Notes under the pieces: generated by a model
Databases searched by the model: none
What the model was told of the DNA's origin: nothing
Seen by the model: the letters and a program-made list of their open reading frames with translations, nothing else
Translations under genes and position numbers: made by a program
Part shown: positions 42,627 to 52,237 of the stretch, piece by piece
Numbering within the stretch: the first letter of the stretch is position 1
Layout of the letters: each line of letters begins with the position of its first letter
DNA from: Haliscomenobacter sp033763495
GTDB taxonomy: Bacteria; Bacteroidota; Bacteroidia; Chitinophagales; Saprospiraceae
Assembly: GCF_033763495.1 (NCBI RefSeq)
Contig: NZ_JANRKL010000181.1
Location: 1-64,000, forward strand
DNA: 64,000 nucleotides
Direction: 5' to 3'

Positions 42627-43784
42627 TTATTTTTTAATCGCCTCTAAGGCTTTGAAGGCTTCATTGTTGGCTTTATCGGTATATTTTAGGGTTGAAAGCT
42701 GGTAACTTTTGATGGCCGCTTTTTTGTCGCCTGCCTGTAGTTGGGCCTTGGCCAGGAGGTTGTGGTTCTGATAAAAGCTTGGATTGATTTTGGCGTTAAA
42801 AGCCAGGATGTCCACCGCTTCTGGTACCCGATTCAGCTCAAATAGCTTTACACCAGTTTCTCGCAAGCCGTTGCGATTGGTGCTCCATAGATTGTATTGG
42901 TAATAATTTTGAGGGTCCTTGATCCAGGTTTTGTACTGGCGAATGGCGGCTTTGGCTCCTTTCTCCTGGGCGATTTTTAAAAGTGTGACACCGTAATCCG
43001 CTTTAGGTTGGTTCAAATCCGGTTTTTTATTCAACACTCCAGCTAGGTACTCGCTGGAAATGGCAACAACTACAGGTTTCCCCGTTAAATTATCGACAGT
43101 ACTGGCTGAAATAATGCCAATCAAATGGCCATTGGCATCAATCACGGGCGAGCCGCTGGAGCCACCCATATTGGCCTTTGGATCGCGGTCAATAAAAATA
43201 TCCAAGCCATATTTGCGCACCACAATTCCTGGGTGGATTTGAGTGGTACTGTCGTTGTAGGGGCAAGAAATGATGAACACTTTTTCACCTGCCTGGACAG
43301 GCGTAAAACGAGGTTTGAGCGGATACAACTTAGGCGAGCTTTTTTTGACCGAAAAAACGATCCAGTCTCGTTCGGTGATGCTGGAGCCAGCGCCTTCCAG
43401 TTTTTCATTGGGGTCTTCGTTCAACAATTGATCCATGATGGCTAGGTCCTGGGTGTTGCCTTTGGGTCGCATGGTCCATTGTTGCAAGTGGGCATTGATG
43501 CTTACGCCTAAAGATTGTTTGTTTTTGGCCACCCACAAGATGTGTTTTGCAGTTGCAGCCAAGGTATCGGTCCCAGTATTGATCAAAAAACCTGTACCTG
43601 CGTAACGGAATGAAGGGTCGATGTATCGATCACCGTTTTTGTACTGGACTTCGTTGATCAGGCCGATGGTTGGCCATTGAGATGGTGGCAAATCAATCCA
43701 CGATTCCTTAGATTGGGCGAGGCCAAATAAAGGAAAAAACAGCCATAAAATGAACAAACGCTGGGGGTGCTGAAGAAACTGCAT
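42627..43784 (-). CDS. trypsin-like serine protease with TPR-like tail
   Basis: 385 residues from the ATG at 43784 (MQFLQHPQRLFILWLFF), which supplies the signal peptide. A longer reading starts in unrelated sequence. Chymotrypsin-fold residues: His81 in ATAKHILWV, probable Asp140 in ERDWIVF, nucleophile Ser210 in GGSSGSPVID. The last 130 residues are helical repeats (NRVPEAVDILAFNAKINPS, AGDKKAAIKSYQLSTLKY) like TPRs. Likely a periplasmic protease or chaperone; no PDZ domain is seen, so it is not a typical DegP. Confidence 0.85.
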   Translation of the reverse strand: MQFLQHPQRLFILWLFFPLFGLAQSKESWIDLPPSQWPTIGLINEVQYKNGDRYIDPSFRYAGTGFLINTGTDTLAATAKHILWVAKNKQSLGVSINAHLQQWTMRPKGNTQDLAIMDQLLNEDPNEKLEGAGSSITERDWIVFSVKKSSPKLYPLKPRFTPVQAGEKVFIISCPYNDSTTQIHPGIVVRKYGLDIFIDRDPKANMGGSSGSPVIDANGHLIGIISASTVDNLTGKPVVVAISSEYLAGVLNKKPDLNQPKADYGVTLLKIAQEKGAKAAIRQYKTWIKDPQNYYQYNLWSTNRNGLRETGVKLFELNRVPEAVDILAFNAKINPSFYQNHNLLAKAQLQAGDKKAAIKSYQLSTLKYTDKANNEAFKALEAIKK

Positions 43785-43892
43785 GTTGACTTTTTTGTGG
43801 TCAGTGAATGGGACGAAGGTAGTACAAGCACTAGGCTGTAGCGGAATTTGAATTGTAAAATGGAGTGTAAAAGTATGTAACACCTGTAATAA

Positions 43893-43978
43893 CTGAGGTG
43901 CCCCTTTGGTTTCTTAGGTGGTGAAAGAATCTTTTTTTACCACCTAAGAAACCTAAGGCACCAAAGGGGCACCTCAGC
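43893..43978. repeat. gene-end palindrome J (CACCTAAG family)
   Basis: Left arm 43893-43922 and right arm 43940-43978 pair fully except for a 9-nt insertion in the right arm (a CCTAAGGCA-like unit). Shares ACCACCTAAGAAAC with palindrome I but has its own outer part CTGAGGTGCCCC. It lies between the MFS gene stop and the protease gene start. Confidence 0.92.
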
Positions 43979-44000
43979 AGGTTATTGAAAGGTTTTAGTC

Positions 44001-45308
44001 TTAATTCGCCTGCATTTTTTCAATGTCTTTCTTCACCGTGCGCGACGCCGCAAACAACACCACGGCCAATGCTACCCCCAAAATAGGAATGATGTACATC
44101 GCATGATGCAAACCGATCGCCTTAAATTGCTCCGATAGCTCCACAGCACCCGCCGCCTGCATAGCCCGTCGCGCAAAATGATCACTTAGTAGCCCCGTGA
44201 TGACCGGGCCAAAACTTGCTCCCAGCAAATACATCGCAAAAAAATACAAAGCCATTGCTGTACCTCGCAAATTGGCGGGGATCACCTCCTGAATTGAGGC
44301 ATATACGCCAGAATAATACACAAACATCAGCATGATGCCCGTACCCATCAGCAGCATAAACAACAAGGTGGCACCAGGAGGCTGATTCAAGGCCAGGAAA
44401 ATACAAGGTGCAGCCAAGCCACAACAAAGGGCGGAAAGCAACAACTTGGCATCCTTGCGGCGGCGGCTCCAACGATCCGCAATCCAACCTCCGCCGATAA
44501 GGCCGAGTATGCCCACCGCCCCCAATACAATCGAGGAAATATTAGCTGCTTCTTTTAAACTCATCAAGTGGGTGCGCATCAAAAAGGCTGGCAAAAAGGA
44601 ATTGATTGCATACATATTGAAATTGTGCAGCGCACCAGAAACGATTATCCATAAAATGGTAGGAATGGCGAGTACTTGCCAAAAGGGGGAGCGCTGGTTA
44701 GGAGAAACTTGCAAGGTTTTTTCCTCGGTGGCACCACGTACAGGTTCCGGCAGTTTCAAGGCCAGCAGGCCCAAGATCAGCCCAGGAATGCAGGCAAAAT
44801 AAAAAGCATGCCGCCAGGTATAAACCGAAGCAATCAACCCACTCAAGCGGTAACACAAAAAGGTCCCAAGTGGCAGCCCCAGCATAAAAATGGACAGTGC
44901 CAGGGCTCGACGACGCGGTGGAAACAAGTCCCCAATCAAGGAATTGGCCGCAGGGGCACAACTGGCCTCCCCTACTCCCACGCCCAAACGGCTCACAAAC
45001 ATCCAGCCGAAACTGGGTGCCAAGCCGGACACTGCGGTAAGGAGGCTCCAGATGCTAACGCCTCCAGCCAGGATTTTGCGGCGACTCCTGGTGTCGGCCA
45101 AACGCCCGAGTGGCAAACCAACTGCCGCATACATCAGGATAAAGGCAGTGCCCAAGGTACCCAACAAGGCATCGTTAAGCCCCCATTCTTTTCTGATCAA
45201 CTCGGCTAAGGCACCCATAATCTGCCGATCGTAAAAGTTCATCAGGTTGATGCCAAAAAGAATTCCCAGCGCGTACCAAGCGCCTTTACTTGCTTTCTCC
45301 GTTTGCAT
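44001..45308 (-). CDS. MFS transporter, spinster-like
   Basis: 435 residues from the ATG at 45308 (MQTEKASKGAWYALGILF); a longer reading would overlap the DinB-like gene and adds a basic non-membrane leader. About twelve helices. The loop GLPLGRLADTRSRRKIL is the MFS motif A, and VSRLGVGVGEASCAPAANSLIGDLFPPRRRA fits the spinster subgroup. Cargo unknown (sphingolipid, lipid and drug transport are reported in the subgroup). It lies 22 bp after the DinB-like gene. Confidence 0.88.
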   Translation of the reverse strand: MQTEKASKGAWYALGILFGINLMNFYDRQIMGALAELIRKEWGLNDALLGTLGTAFILMYAAVGLPLGRLADTRSRRKILAGGVSIWSLLTAVSGLAPSFGWMFVSRLGVGVGEASCAPAANSLIGDLFPPRRRALALSIFMLGLPLGTFLCYRLSGLIASVYTWRHAFYFACIPGLILGLLALKLPEPVRGATEEKTLQVSPNQRSPFWQVLAIPTILWIIVSGALHNFNMYAINSFLPAFLMRTHLMSLKEAANISSIVLGAVGILGLIGGGWIADRWSRRRKDAKLLLSALCCGLAAPCIFLALNQPPGATLLFMLLMGTGIMLMFVYYSGVYASIQEVIPANLRGTAMALYFFAMYLLGASFGPVITGLLSDHFARRAMQAAGAVELSEQFKAIGLHHAMYIIPILGVALAVVLFAASRTVKKDIEKMQAN

Positions 45309-45330
45309 ACTGATGTGGTTTGTTGTAAAT

Positions 45331-45906
45331 TCATCTCTCCTCTTTTTCCTCCAAAAACTCATCCGTAAAATGCGCCCTGCGTTTTTCCTGCTTAAACTTA
45401 TCCGCATTAAAAGCCTGGGAATCTCCTCTCGGAATGGATAAAGAAGTCCAGCTTGAATCACAGCACATTTTACCAATGAACACCATTTGCCCCACGTGGT
45501 ATGGATAATGAGCCAATTGTCGGTTGATGGCTTCCATCACTGTATGCCCCTGATTGCGGATGTAAATGATGCACTCCAGATCGGCAGGTTCAAGCGGGTT
45601 TAGGGCATCAAACAGACATTGCCAACCCGCATTCCATTTTTCAAGTAAATCCTCGCGGGAGGCGATGTCGTTTTCAAATTCAGCATCGCGATCCCGCCAT
45701 TCCTTTTCCCCATCGCTGTTTAAAAAATCTGTCCAGCGCGACAGCATGTTGCCCCAAAGGTGTTTGACAATGGTGGCAATGCTGTTGCTTTCGGGATTAT
45801 ATTGCCAAAACAGTTGTTCATCATTGAGTTGAGCAATGGTTTTATCGCCTAACATTTTATAATAGGCAAACTGTTTTTTCACACTTTCGAGATATTCACT
45901 ACTCAT
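45331..45906 (-). CDS. DinB-like metal-binding protein (DUF1572)
   Basis: 191 residues, four-helix DinB/YfiT fold. Metal-site histidines are suggested by IVKHLWGNMLSRW and the later HYPYHVGQMVFIGK. The family includes thiol transferases acting with bacillithiol or similar thiols and many uncharacterised proteins. It is not DNA polymerase IV. It is the first gene of a pair with the MFS transporter and lies 15 bp after the giant adhesin gene. Confidence 0.87.
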   Translation of the reverse strand: MSSEYLESVKKQFAYYKMLGDKTIAQLNDEQLFWQYNPESNSIATIVKHLWGNMLSRWTDFLNSDGEKEWRDRDAEFENDIASREDLLEKWNAGWQCLFDALNPLEPADLECIIYIRNQGHTVMEAINRQLAHYPYHVGQMVFIGKMCCDSSWTSLSIPRGDSQAFNADKFKQEKRRAHFTDEFLEEKEER

Positions 45907-45921
45907 AACCGGATTGTTAAA

Positions 45922-48900
45922 CTAACGCAATAGAGTTACTTCCCCCCGAACCAGGGCATTCCCAGGCCCCTTATCATCCACATATTCGATGCGGAACCAA
46001 TAGATGTAAACACCATGTGGTGCTTTTTGACCCCGAATGAATCCGTCCCAGCCCGTATTGATATCTGTAGAGCGGAAAGCCTGGTTCCCCCAGCGGTCAA
46101 ACACCTGGATTTCATAGGCTGTTACCCGCACATTTTCATTGAGGTAAGGCCGGAACGTTTCGTTGGTGCTGTTGCCATCGGGAGAGAAAGCATTGGGGGT
46201 AAAGGTTTTAAACACGATGCATTCCCGCAAGCTTAAAGTCATCGAGTCCGTATCTGCACACCGACCATTGGAAGCACGGACCCAGTAGGTTCCAGCGAGG
46301 GTAGCCGCCAGGGATTTCCCCGTACTGCCATCCGACCAAAGCAATTGAGCATTGCCACTACCGCTGGCCTGTAATACAAATGGTTTGTCATCACAAACGA
46401 GGGTATCCGGGCCAAGGTTTACGTTTGGAACCGCGTTTAAAGTGACTTTGAGACTATCACTGAATCGGCAGTTACGTTGGGTCACCTGGGCCCAATAGGT
46501 CCCGGCACTGGTGACATTTATCCCGGGGGTAGACGCACCGGTGCTCCAGCGTACCTGATCAAATCCAGTCAAAGCCCCCAGAACCAGAGTCTCACCGGTA
46601 CAAAGCACTGTGTCCTTGCCCAAATTGAAACGGGGCAGAGGATTGTAAGCAATGTTGATTGAATCCCTCACCTGGCAGCGCCCTGCCGCAACCTGCGCCC
46701 AATACAAACCAGCCTGGTTCACCACAAAGGCCGGATTGTTGGAGCCATCTTGCCATTGGGTGGTCGTATTGGGTACCTGTACATTGAGTCGGAGTGTACT
46801 TCCCTCACAAAGCGTGGTATCCGGCCTCAACAAACTTTGAGGCAAATTCACGGATACGATCTTCACAGTATCCCGACGCACACAAGCATTGAGATCGATT
46901 TCCAGCCAATAAGTCCCCGTTTGGTTCAGCATTTTTGCTGCAGTAGACTGCCCGTCGTTCCAGCGATATACCCCTCCGGCAACGGTAGGATTCAGGTTCA
47001 AGGTTTCATTGTTACAGAGGGTGGTATCCCGCCCAAGCGTAAAGACAGGGTAAGGTTTGTAGGCAATTCGCACTGAATCGCTGACACTGCAACGTCCTGA
47101 ACTGGCTCGTAAAATGTACAAACCCGCCGTAGAAACCACATAAGGATTGGCACTGGAATTGTCTTGCCAAAGCAGTGTAGCCCCTGGAACATTGAATTGA
47201 TAGGTTTTCGTCAGTCCTTCGCACAAGGTGGTATCCTGGCCCAACAATCCTTTGGGTAAATCAATGAATTGTACCCGGATGCTGTCGCGCTTGCGGCAAC
47301 CATTGACAGTCACATCTGCCCAAACCACTTCTGATTGAGTCAAGTTTCGAGTGGCAGTGGTATTGCCATTGTTCCAGCGATAAGTGGCGTTGGTAGTGGT
47401 GGCATTCAAATTGATGTTTTCTCCGGCACAGAGTGTCGTATCCCGGCCTAAGCTGAATTTAGGTTCAGGCGCAAAGGTATAAGTTGCAGAGTCGCGTTTG
47501 GTACAGCCATTAAGGGTCACATCTACGTAGTAAAGGCCAGTTTGGGTAATATTGATGCGGGGAGTGGTCGCACCAGTACTCCAACGGTAGGTTCCCCCAT
47601 TGATGGCCACACTAGGGCTGTAGGATTCTCCAATGCAAAAACTGCGATTTGCGCCCAATTCAAAAGCGGGCCCCGGGCTAAAGGCAAAACGTCTTTGGTC
47701 ATTGAAGGTACATCCATTCAAGGTGGCGGTTACTGCATACACACCACTCGCTTGAACACTGATGTTGGCATTGGTACTGCCATTGGACCAGCGGTAGGTG
47801 GCATTTCCTGGGGTATTGACCGTTGCACGCAAGTTGAAATTGGTGCCATCACACAAACTGGTATCCGGGCCAAGTTCAAAACGTGGAAGAGTCTGCATCC
47901 GCAGATTCACACTGTCGCGTTCTGTACAACCATTTGCACTGGCTTCCAGCCAATATACACCAGCCGTACTGGCTTGGAAGGTAGAGTTGTTGCTACCGTC
48001 TTGCCAACGGAAGGTGATATTGCTCAGGTTGGAGCGGAAGGTGAAACTTCCACCCTCACAAAAAGAAGTATCGCGCCCCAAATTTAATCCTAAAGCAGGC
48101 AACACATTGATGTTGATCGAATCCCGGGCAGTACACTGACCATCGTTGACTTCCACCCAAACCAATCCGGCAGTGGTGACCCGAAGGGCTGGCCCTGTGG
48201 TGCTGTCACTCCATAAGTACGTCCGCCCACCAGTCTTGGAGGCATCCAGCAGTAAAGATTGTCCATCACAAATGCTGGTGTCACGGCCCAAGTTAATAGC
48301 AGCGGGGCTAATGACCCGAACCTGTGTAGAATCCGAAGCAAAACAGCCCGACAATTCAACGGTCACTTTGTACTTCCCTGCTTTGCTGGCGTTGATACTG
48401 GTTGCAGTAGAACCATCCTGCCAGCGATAAATAGCTCCAACCAGATTCAAATCCGCATCCAAGACCAGATTTTGATCAGCGCACAGGGTTGTGTCATTCG
48501 TTAAATTGGGCGTAAAATCAGCGGCAGGCAACACCCGGACGGTATCCATGAGGATACAACCGTCGTTGTAAGTGACTGCCACAAAATAGGTTCCGGCCCG
48601 GGTTACATTCAGAATAGCTTTGCTACTGCCATCATTCCAACGGTAAGATTCACCAGCACTAAATGTGTTGGCATCTAAAAGTAAACTATTGTTTTTGCAC
48701 AAAACTACATCTTTACCCAAAATCCCTTCATCAACATAGTCGACTGGGGAGTCAAAAACCCAGTTTTCGTTGCTGTTGCTGATGTTGGTACTGTTGGCAC
48801 CAGCCAGAAATTGGGTAGAACCTACACCACGTTGGTCCCGCATTTGTACAAAATCCGCCACTACTTTTCCTCCATTCATGATCACTTCAGCCTTGTTGCC

Positions 48901-51900
48901 ACTTACTGTTGAACGGAGTTCAATAGGGTTACAATTGTTACCAATGACCTGAAAATATTCATTGACGGTTTGGTCATATAGCACATCCAAATCATAGGTT
49001 TTTCCAGCACTAAATATTAATGAGTCGATTACATTAATCCCCAAAAGGATTCCACTATTTCGAAATTCAATCCGATTAAAACGATTGGTTTTAGGGGCAT
49101 TCCCTGGAGAATGTGGTATAAAATAAGGCACTAACGTTGAGGTTCCCTTAGGGTTGGAAAACAACACATTGTGAAAGGTCGCATTGTTATTGGAAAAAAA
49201 GGATGGATTAGTATTGGTGAACTCCAGCAGTGAAGTCCCCGCGTCAATCATCGCTGTTTCTGCTACAAACATCGTGTGAAAGTTGGTAAAACCATTGCCA
49301 TTTAAACGGATATGGCTTTTACCCAGCTTCACTATTTGTTTGTTAAAATGATAATGAGTAATCCAAAATAGATCAGCCGTTATCGGCTTATCATTTGAAT
49401 TGAACTCGCCAGATCGCACATATAAGTTGGAAGTACTGAGGCTATCTTGTAACAGCCAGGAGCCATTGCCATAGATGACGGTATTAAAAGGTCTAAATCC
49501 AGAAGTTTGAATGGTATTTCCGGTTAGATTTCCCCGAAGACTCAACTCAGTAATTGAAGACTCGGCTCTTGGATTTGGTAAATTAACTGAACCGAAGGCA
49601 TTCAAAACCCACATCCTTAAGATGGGATTGTTGCTTACCCCACTCCAGCTCATGTTGCGGCAATAGGCAAAACGGCTGTAGTTGTTGACTTGTTGATCGG
49701 GGCCATTGAATGAATTGGCGTCGAAAAAAACGTTGTCCTTGGCAGTAGGAATACACTCACCGCCAGAGCCTCCACTACTTTTTGACCAGTTGACTGGATC
49801 GAACCAATCGCCATTGCCGCCTTTTCCAACCCAATACAAATCTCGTCCCGCCAGTTCATTGATGGTCCAACCTTCGTTGTTGCCCAGGTCAATTGAATTG
49901 TTGGCAATGGCCGGTCCCACTCCAATGCGCTTGATGTCCTGGATCATCAAGCGTTGAGTTGTAATGGGCTTTGTGGCATTGAGAATCGCTTGTCCACCAT
50001 TTCCTGCAGAGCGCAGTTCCACCATTCCGTTGCATACATCGGGGACAATCAGCTCGCCCAGTGTAAAAGTGTCCTGGGCATTGATCTGAAAGGCATAGTT
50101 GACATTGAAAAACTTGACCACATTGGCGGAATTGCTACCATAATTCCAAAATGTAGCCGTAGTAGTTATCGTATCAAAGTGTTGTTTATGTCTAGAAAAG
50201 TTACTGAGCGTACCATCCCCTCCTGCAAATTCGACCACGTTATAGGTCAGGTCTGGAGCATTTACATTGGCACTCGAGACCATGTATCCATACTGGTTGC
50301 TGAAACGAATGATTGATGTACCTGCATCCAGCGCAATTTGCAGAGAGTTTATGTTCCATTCCAAGTTATTGAAATTCAATGGCTCCCGATTGCGCATGAT
50401 CCAAAGGCTGCTACCTAGGCTAAGTTTGCGTGGCTGATTTTCACGGGAGAGCAAGTTGCGGGTGATCACACGTTGATTGGCGGTCGAAAAATCACCTTGA
50501 ATGAAATAAAAGGTATTGAACACAGATAAGCTATCGGTTAAAGCCCAGGTTCCAGAACCTGCCACATAAATGTCTTTGTTAAAAATACGCCCAGCAGAAG
50601 TGATGGTATTGCTGACATTGGCGCCTTCGAAATAAAAATCGCCCTGGAAGTTTTGTCGCAAGGAAGTGATAAAAACCAATGAACCGAAAATGTGCATGGC
50701 TTTGGTTTTGTCGCCAGCAAGTGTTGGAGCCCCCGTGGCACCAGTCCAGCTCATATTGCGGCAATAAGCATTTTCGATATCGATGGTTACAGTTATGGCA
50801 TTGCCTGAATTGGCGTCAAAAAACACATTATCACCAGCGGTAGGGACACAGGCACCGCCAGTTCCTCCACTGGTGAACGACCAATGGGTGGGATCACTCC
50901 AATTCCCATTGCCACCGACCCAAAAGAGGTTATTGTTGGATTTTTCAACAATGGTCCATCCGCTATTGTTGCCCAGGTCAGCGGCACTGCGCACCACAAA
51001 GCGGGCCCCGCCAGACGCTTTTACATCTTTGAGTGAGACAAAATCACCAGTAATTGAGTCGGCCGATGCTTCAAAAGTGAACTGCGTACCAGAAACACTA
51101 CTGAAAATCTGAATGGGGGAAATACATTGCCCCACTGCGTTCAACTTCTTTAACCGATAGGTGAATCCAGCCTGAAACTTGAAATTTTTACCAGGCCCTA
51201 GGATGAGGTTGTCAAAATTGACCGAACCTTCCACCTCACTATCTGTGCGCATTTCAAGGGTTGTCAAATTGATTGTACCGCCGGTTTCGCTGATCAATCG
51301 GCCTTTTCCCTGGGTACTGGAAAATAACACAGTACCCAAATTGAGGTTCCCGACACCAGTAACCCGCAAAAAGGGTTTATTTGAATTCAGTTCTATAACC
51401 GAAGTTCCGGGCACCACACTCAAATTGCCGCGCTTGAACTCGACCACTGCGGAATCGTACTGATACAAAACACGGGAGGTATAAAAAGAACCTGTGACCA
51501 TAATGCGACTACTCCCCAGATCGAGAGCTACTGCTGCGCCTGGATTAACGAACCAACGTTTGCAACTCATTGCCTGATTTCCGGTATTCAAACTCCCCGC
51601 ATTTATGAGTAAGGTCGAATCCGTTTGTAAAGGCGATTGCAAAGTCCAGCCTCCACCCGCACCATTAAAGGTAACCAATTGCCTGATGCGGTGACCTGCC
51701 ATAAGAATGGTTTGCCCCGTGGTATTGGCCAAAAAATTGACCGCGCCCCGAAACGAAAACACCATATTCGCGCTCAACCTTAAGGAACCGTAAACATTGA
51801 GAATATACCCTGCTGGAGCGGAAAAAGTAGGGTTATTGGTTGCTGCTTCCCAGTTCATATCCAGGCAGAAAATCGATTGATTGTTGACGTTCACGACCTG

Positions 51901-52107
51901 GTTGGGTGCAGTAAAGGAGTTGGCATCAAAAAAAACCCGGTCACTGGGGCTTGGTACTACGTTGTGACGGGTAGCACCACCACTGGCTGTCGCCCAGTGG
52001 CTGATATCGGACCAGTCACCGCTACCGCCTACCCAATGATAGTCAACCGCTTGGGCCTGTTGAGCCAGCACAAGGATCATGATTGTTAGCAAAAGGAGTC
52101 GAAACAT
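45922..52107 (-). CDS. giant secreted repeat protein with T9SS type B sorting domain
   Basis: 2061 residues. Signal peptide 1-20. The first 1150 residues are three long units, each opening with a motif like YWVGGNGNWSDPTHW and then DNVFFDANS, with beta-helix-like filling. Twelve tandem repeats of about 70 residues follow, each opening LGRDTTLCxG and containing YRWxDGS, an AGTYWV-like strand and NGC-RDS; each repeat has two Cys that could form a disulfide. The last 95 residues (FTPNAFSPDGNSTNETF, FDRWGN) are the gliding-motility-associated type B sorting domain. Probably a surface adhesin or matrix protein. Confidence 0.92.
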   Translation of the reverse strand: MFRLLLLTIMILVLAQQAQAVDYHWVGGSGDWSDISHWATASGGATRHNVVPSPSDRVFFDANSFTAPNQVVNVNNQSIFCLDMNWEAATNNPTFSAPAGYILNVYGSLRLSANMVFSFRGAVNFLANTTGQTILMAGHRIRQLVTFNGAGGGWTLQSPLQTDSTLLINAGSLNTGNQAMSCKRWFVNPGAAVALDLGSSRIMVTGSFYTSRVLYQYDSAVVEFKRGNLSVVPGTSVIELNSNKPFLRVTGVGNLNLGTVLFSSTQGKGRLISETGGTINLTTLEMRTDSEVEGSVNFDNLILGPGKNFKFQAGFTYRLKKLNAVGQCISPIQIFSSVSGTQFTFEASADSITGDFVSLKDVKASGGARFVVRSAADLGNNSGWTIVEKSNNNLFWVGGNGNWSDPTHWSFTSGGTGGACVPTAGDNVFFDANSGNAITVTIDIENAYCRNMSWTGATGAPTLAGDKTKAMHIFGSLVFITSLRQNFQGDFYFEGANVSNTITSAGRIFNKDIYVAGSGTWALTDSLSVFNTFYFIQGDFSTANQRVITRNLLSRENQPRKLSLGSSLWIMRNREPLNFNNLEWNINSLQIALDAGTSIIRFSNQYGYMVSSANVNAPDLTYNVVEFAGGDGTLSNFSRHKQHFDTITTTATFWNYGSNSANVVKFFNVNYAFQINAQDTFTLGELIVPDVCNGMVELRSAGNGGQAILNATKPITTQRLMIQDIKRIGVGPAIANNSIDLGNNEGWTINELAGRDLYWVGKGGNGDWFDPVNWSKSSGGSGGECIPTAKDNVFFDANSFNGPDQQVNNYSRFAYCRNMSWSGVSNNPILRMWVLNAFGSVNLPNPRAESSITELSLRGNLTGNTIQTSGFRPFNTVIYGNGSWLLQDSLSTSNLYVRSGEFNSNDKPITADLFWITHYHFNKQIVKLGKSHIRLNGNGFTNFHTMFVAETAMIDAGTSLLEFTNTNPSFFSNNNATFHNVLFSNPKGTSTLVPYFIPHSPGNAPKTNRFNRIEFRNSGILLGINVIDSLIFSAGKTYDLDVLYDQTVNEYFQVIGNNCNPIELRSTVSGNKAEVIMNGGKVVADFVQMRDQRGVGSTQFLAGANSTNISNSNENWVFDSPVDYVDEGILGKDVVLCKNNSLLLDANTFSAGESYRWNDGSSKAILNVTRAGTYFVAVTYNDGCILMDTVRVLPAADFTPNLTNDTTLCADQNLVLDADLNLVGAIYRWQDGSTATSINASKAGKYKVTVELSGCFASDSTQVRVISPAAINLGRDTSICDGQSLLLDASKTGGRTYLWSDSTTGPALRVTTAGLVWVEVNDGQCTARDSININVLPALGLNLGRDTSFCEGGSFTFRSNLSNITFRWQDGSNNSTFQASTAGVYWLEASANGCTERDSVNLRMQTLPRFELGPDTSLCDGTNFNLRATVNTPGNATYRWSNGSTNANISVQASGVYAVTATLNGCTFNDQRRFAFSPGPAFELGANRSFCIGESYSPSVAINGGTYRWSTGATTPRINITQTGLYYVDVTLNGCTKRDSATYTFAPEPKFSLGRDTTLCAGENINLNATTTNATYRWNNGNTTATRNLTQSEVVWADVTVNGCRKRDSIRVQFIDLPKGLLGQDTTLCEGLTKTYQFNVPGATLLWQDNSSANPYVVSTAGLYILRASSGRCSVSDSVRIAYKPYPVFTLGRDTTLCNNETLNLNPTVAGGVYRWNDGQSTAAKMLNQTGTYWLEIDLNACVRRDTVKIVSVNLPQSLLRPDTTLCEGSTLRLNVQVPNTTTQWQDGSNNPAFVVNQAGLYWAQVAAGRCQVRDSINIAYNPLPRFNLGKDTVLCTGETLVLGALTGFDQVRWSTGASTPGINVTSAGTYWAQVTQRNCRFSDSLKVTLNAVPNVNLGPDTLVCDDKPFVLQASGSGNAQLLWSDGSTGKSLAATLAGTYWVRASNGRCADTDSMTLSLRECIVFKTFTPNAFSPDGNSTNETFRPYLNENVRVTAYEIQVFDRWGNQAFRSTDINTGWDGFIRGQKAPHGVYIYWFRIEYVDDKGPGNALVRGEVTLLR

Positions 52108-52134
52108 GGTCTTTTAGGTTTATGGGTTAATATT

Positions 52135-52237
52135 GGGTTGAGAAGTTGAGGAGTTGAAGAGTTGAAGCTTCCGCAGCGGCTTAGACAAGGGTATTGTCAA
52201 AATCGCTGCTGTCGTCTCAGCTCCTCAACTCTTCAAC
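52135..52237. repeat. gene-end palindrome K with core, arm inside coding sequence
   Basis: The left arm contains GTTGAGGAGTTGAAGAGTTG and the right arm its imperfect complement. The centre CCGCAGCGGCTTAGACAAGG to TTGTCAAAATCGCTGC is the shared core, with decay on the right (CTGTCG instead of CGGTAG). The right arm reaches 13 bp into the S1P-lyase-like gene and encodes its last residues (KLKS) and stop. Confidence 0.85.

Noticed and set aside
45331..45906. DinB name read as DNA polymerase IV
   Set aside because: The sequence is the DinB/YfiT/DUF1572 metal-binding fold, unrelated to the polymerase.
47542..48087. Antisense frame rich in Gly/Thr over the giant adhesin repeats
   Set aside because: Produced by the internal repeats of the real gene read on the wrong strand.
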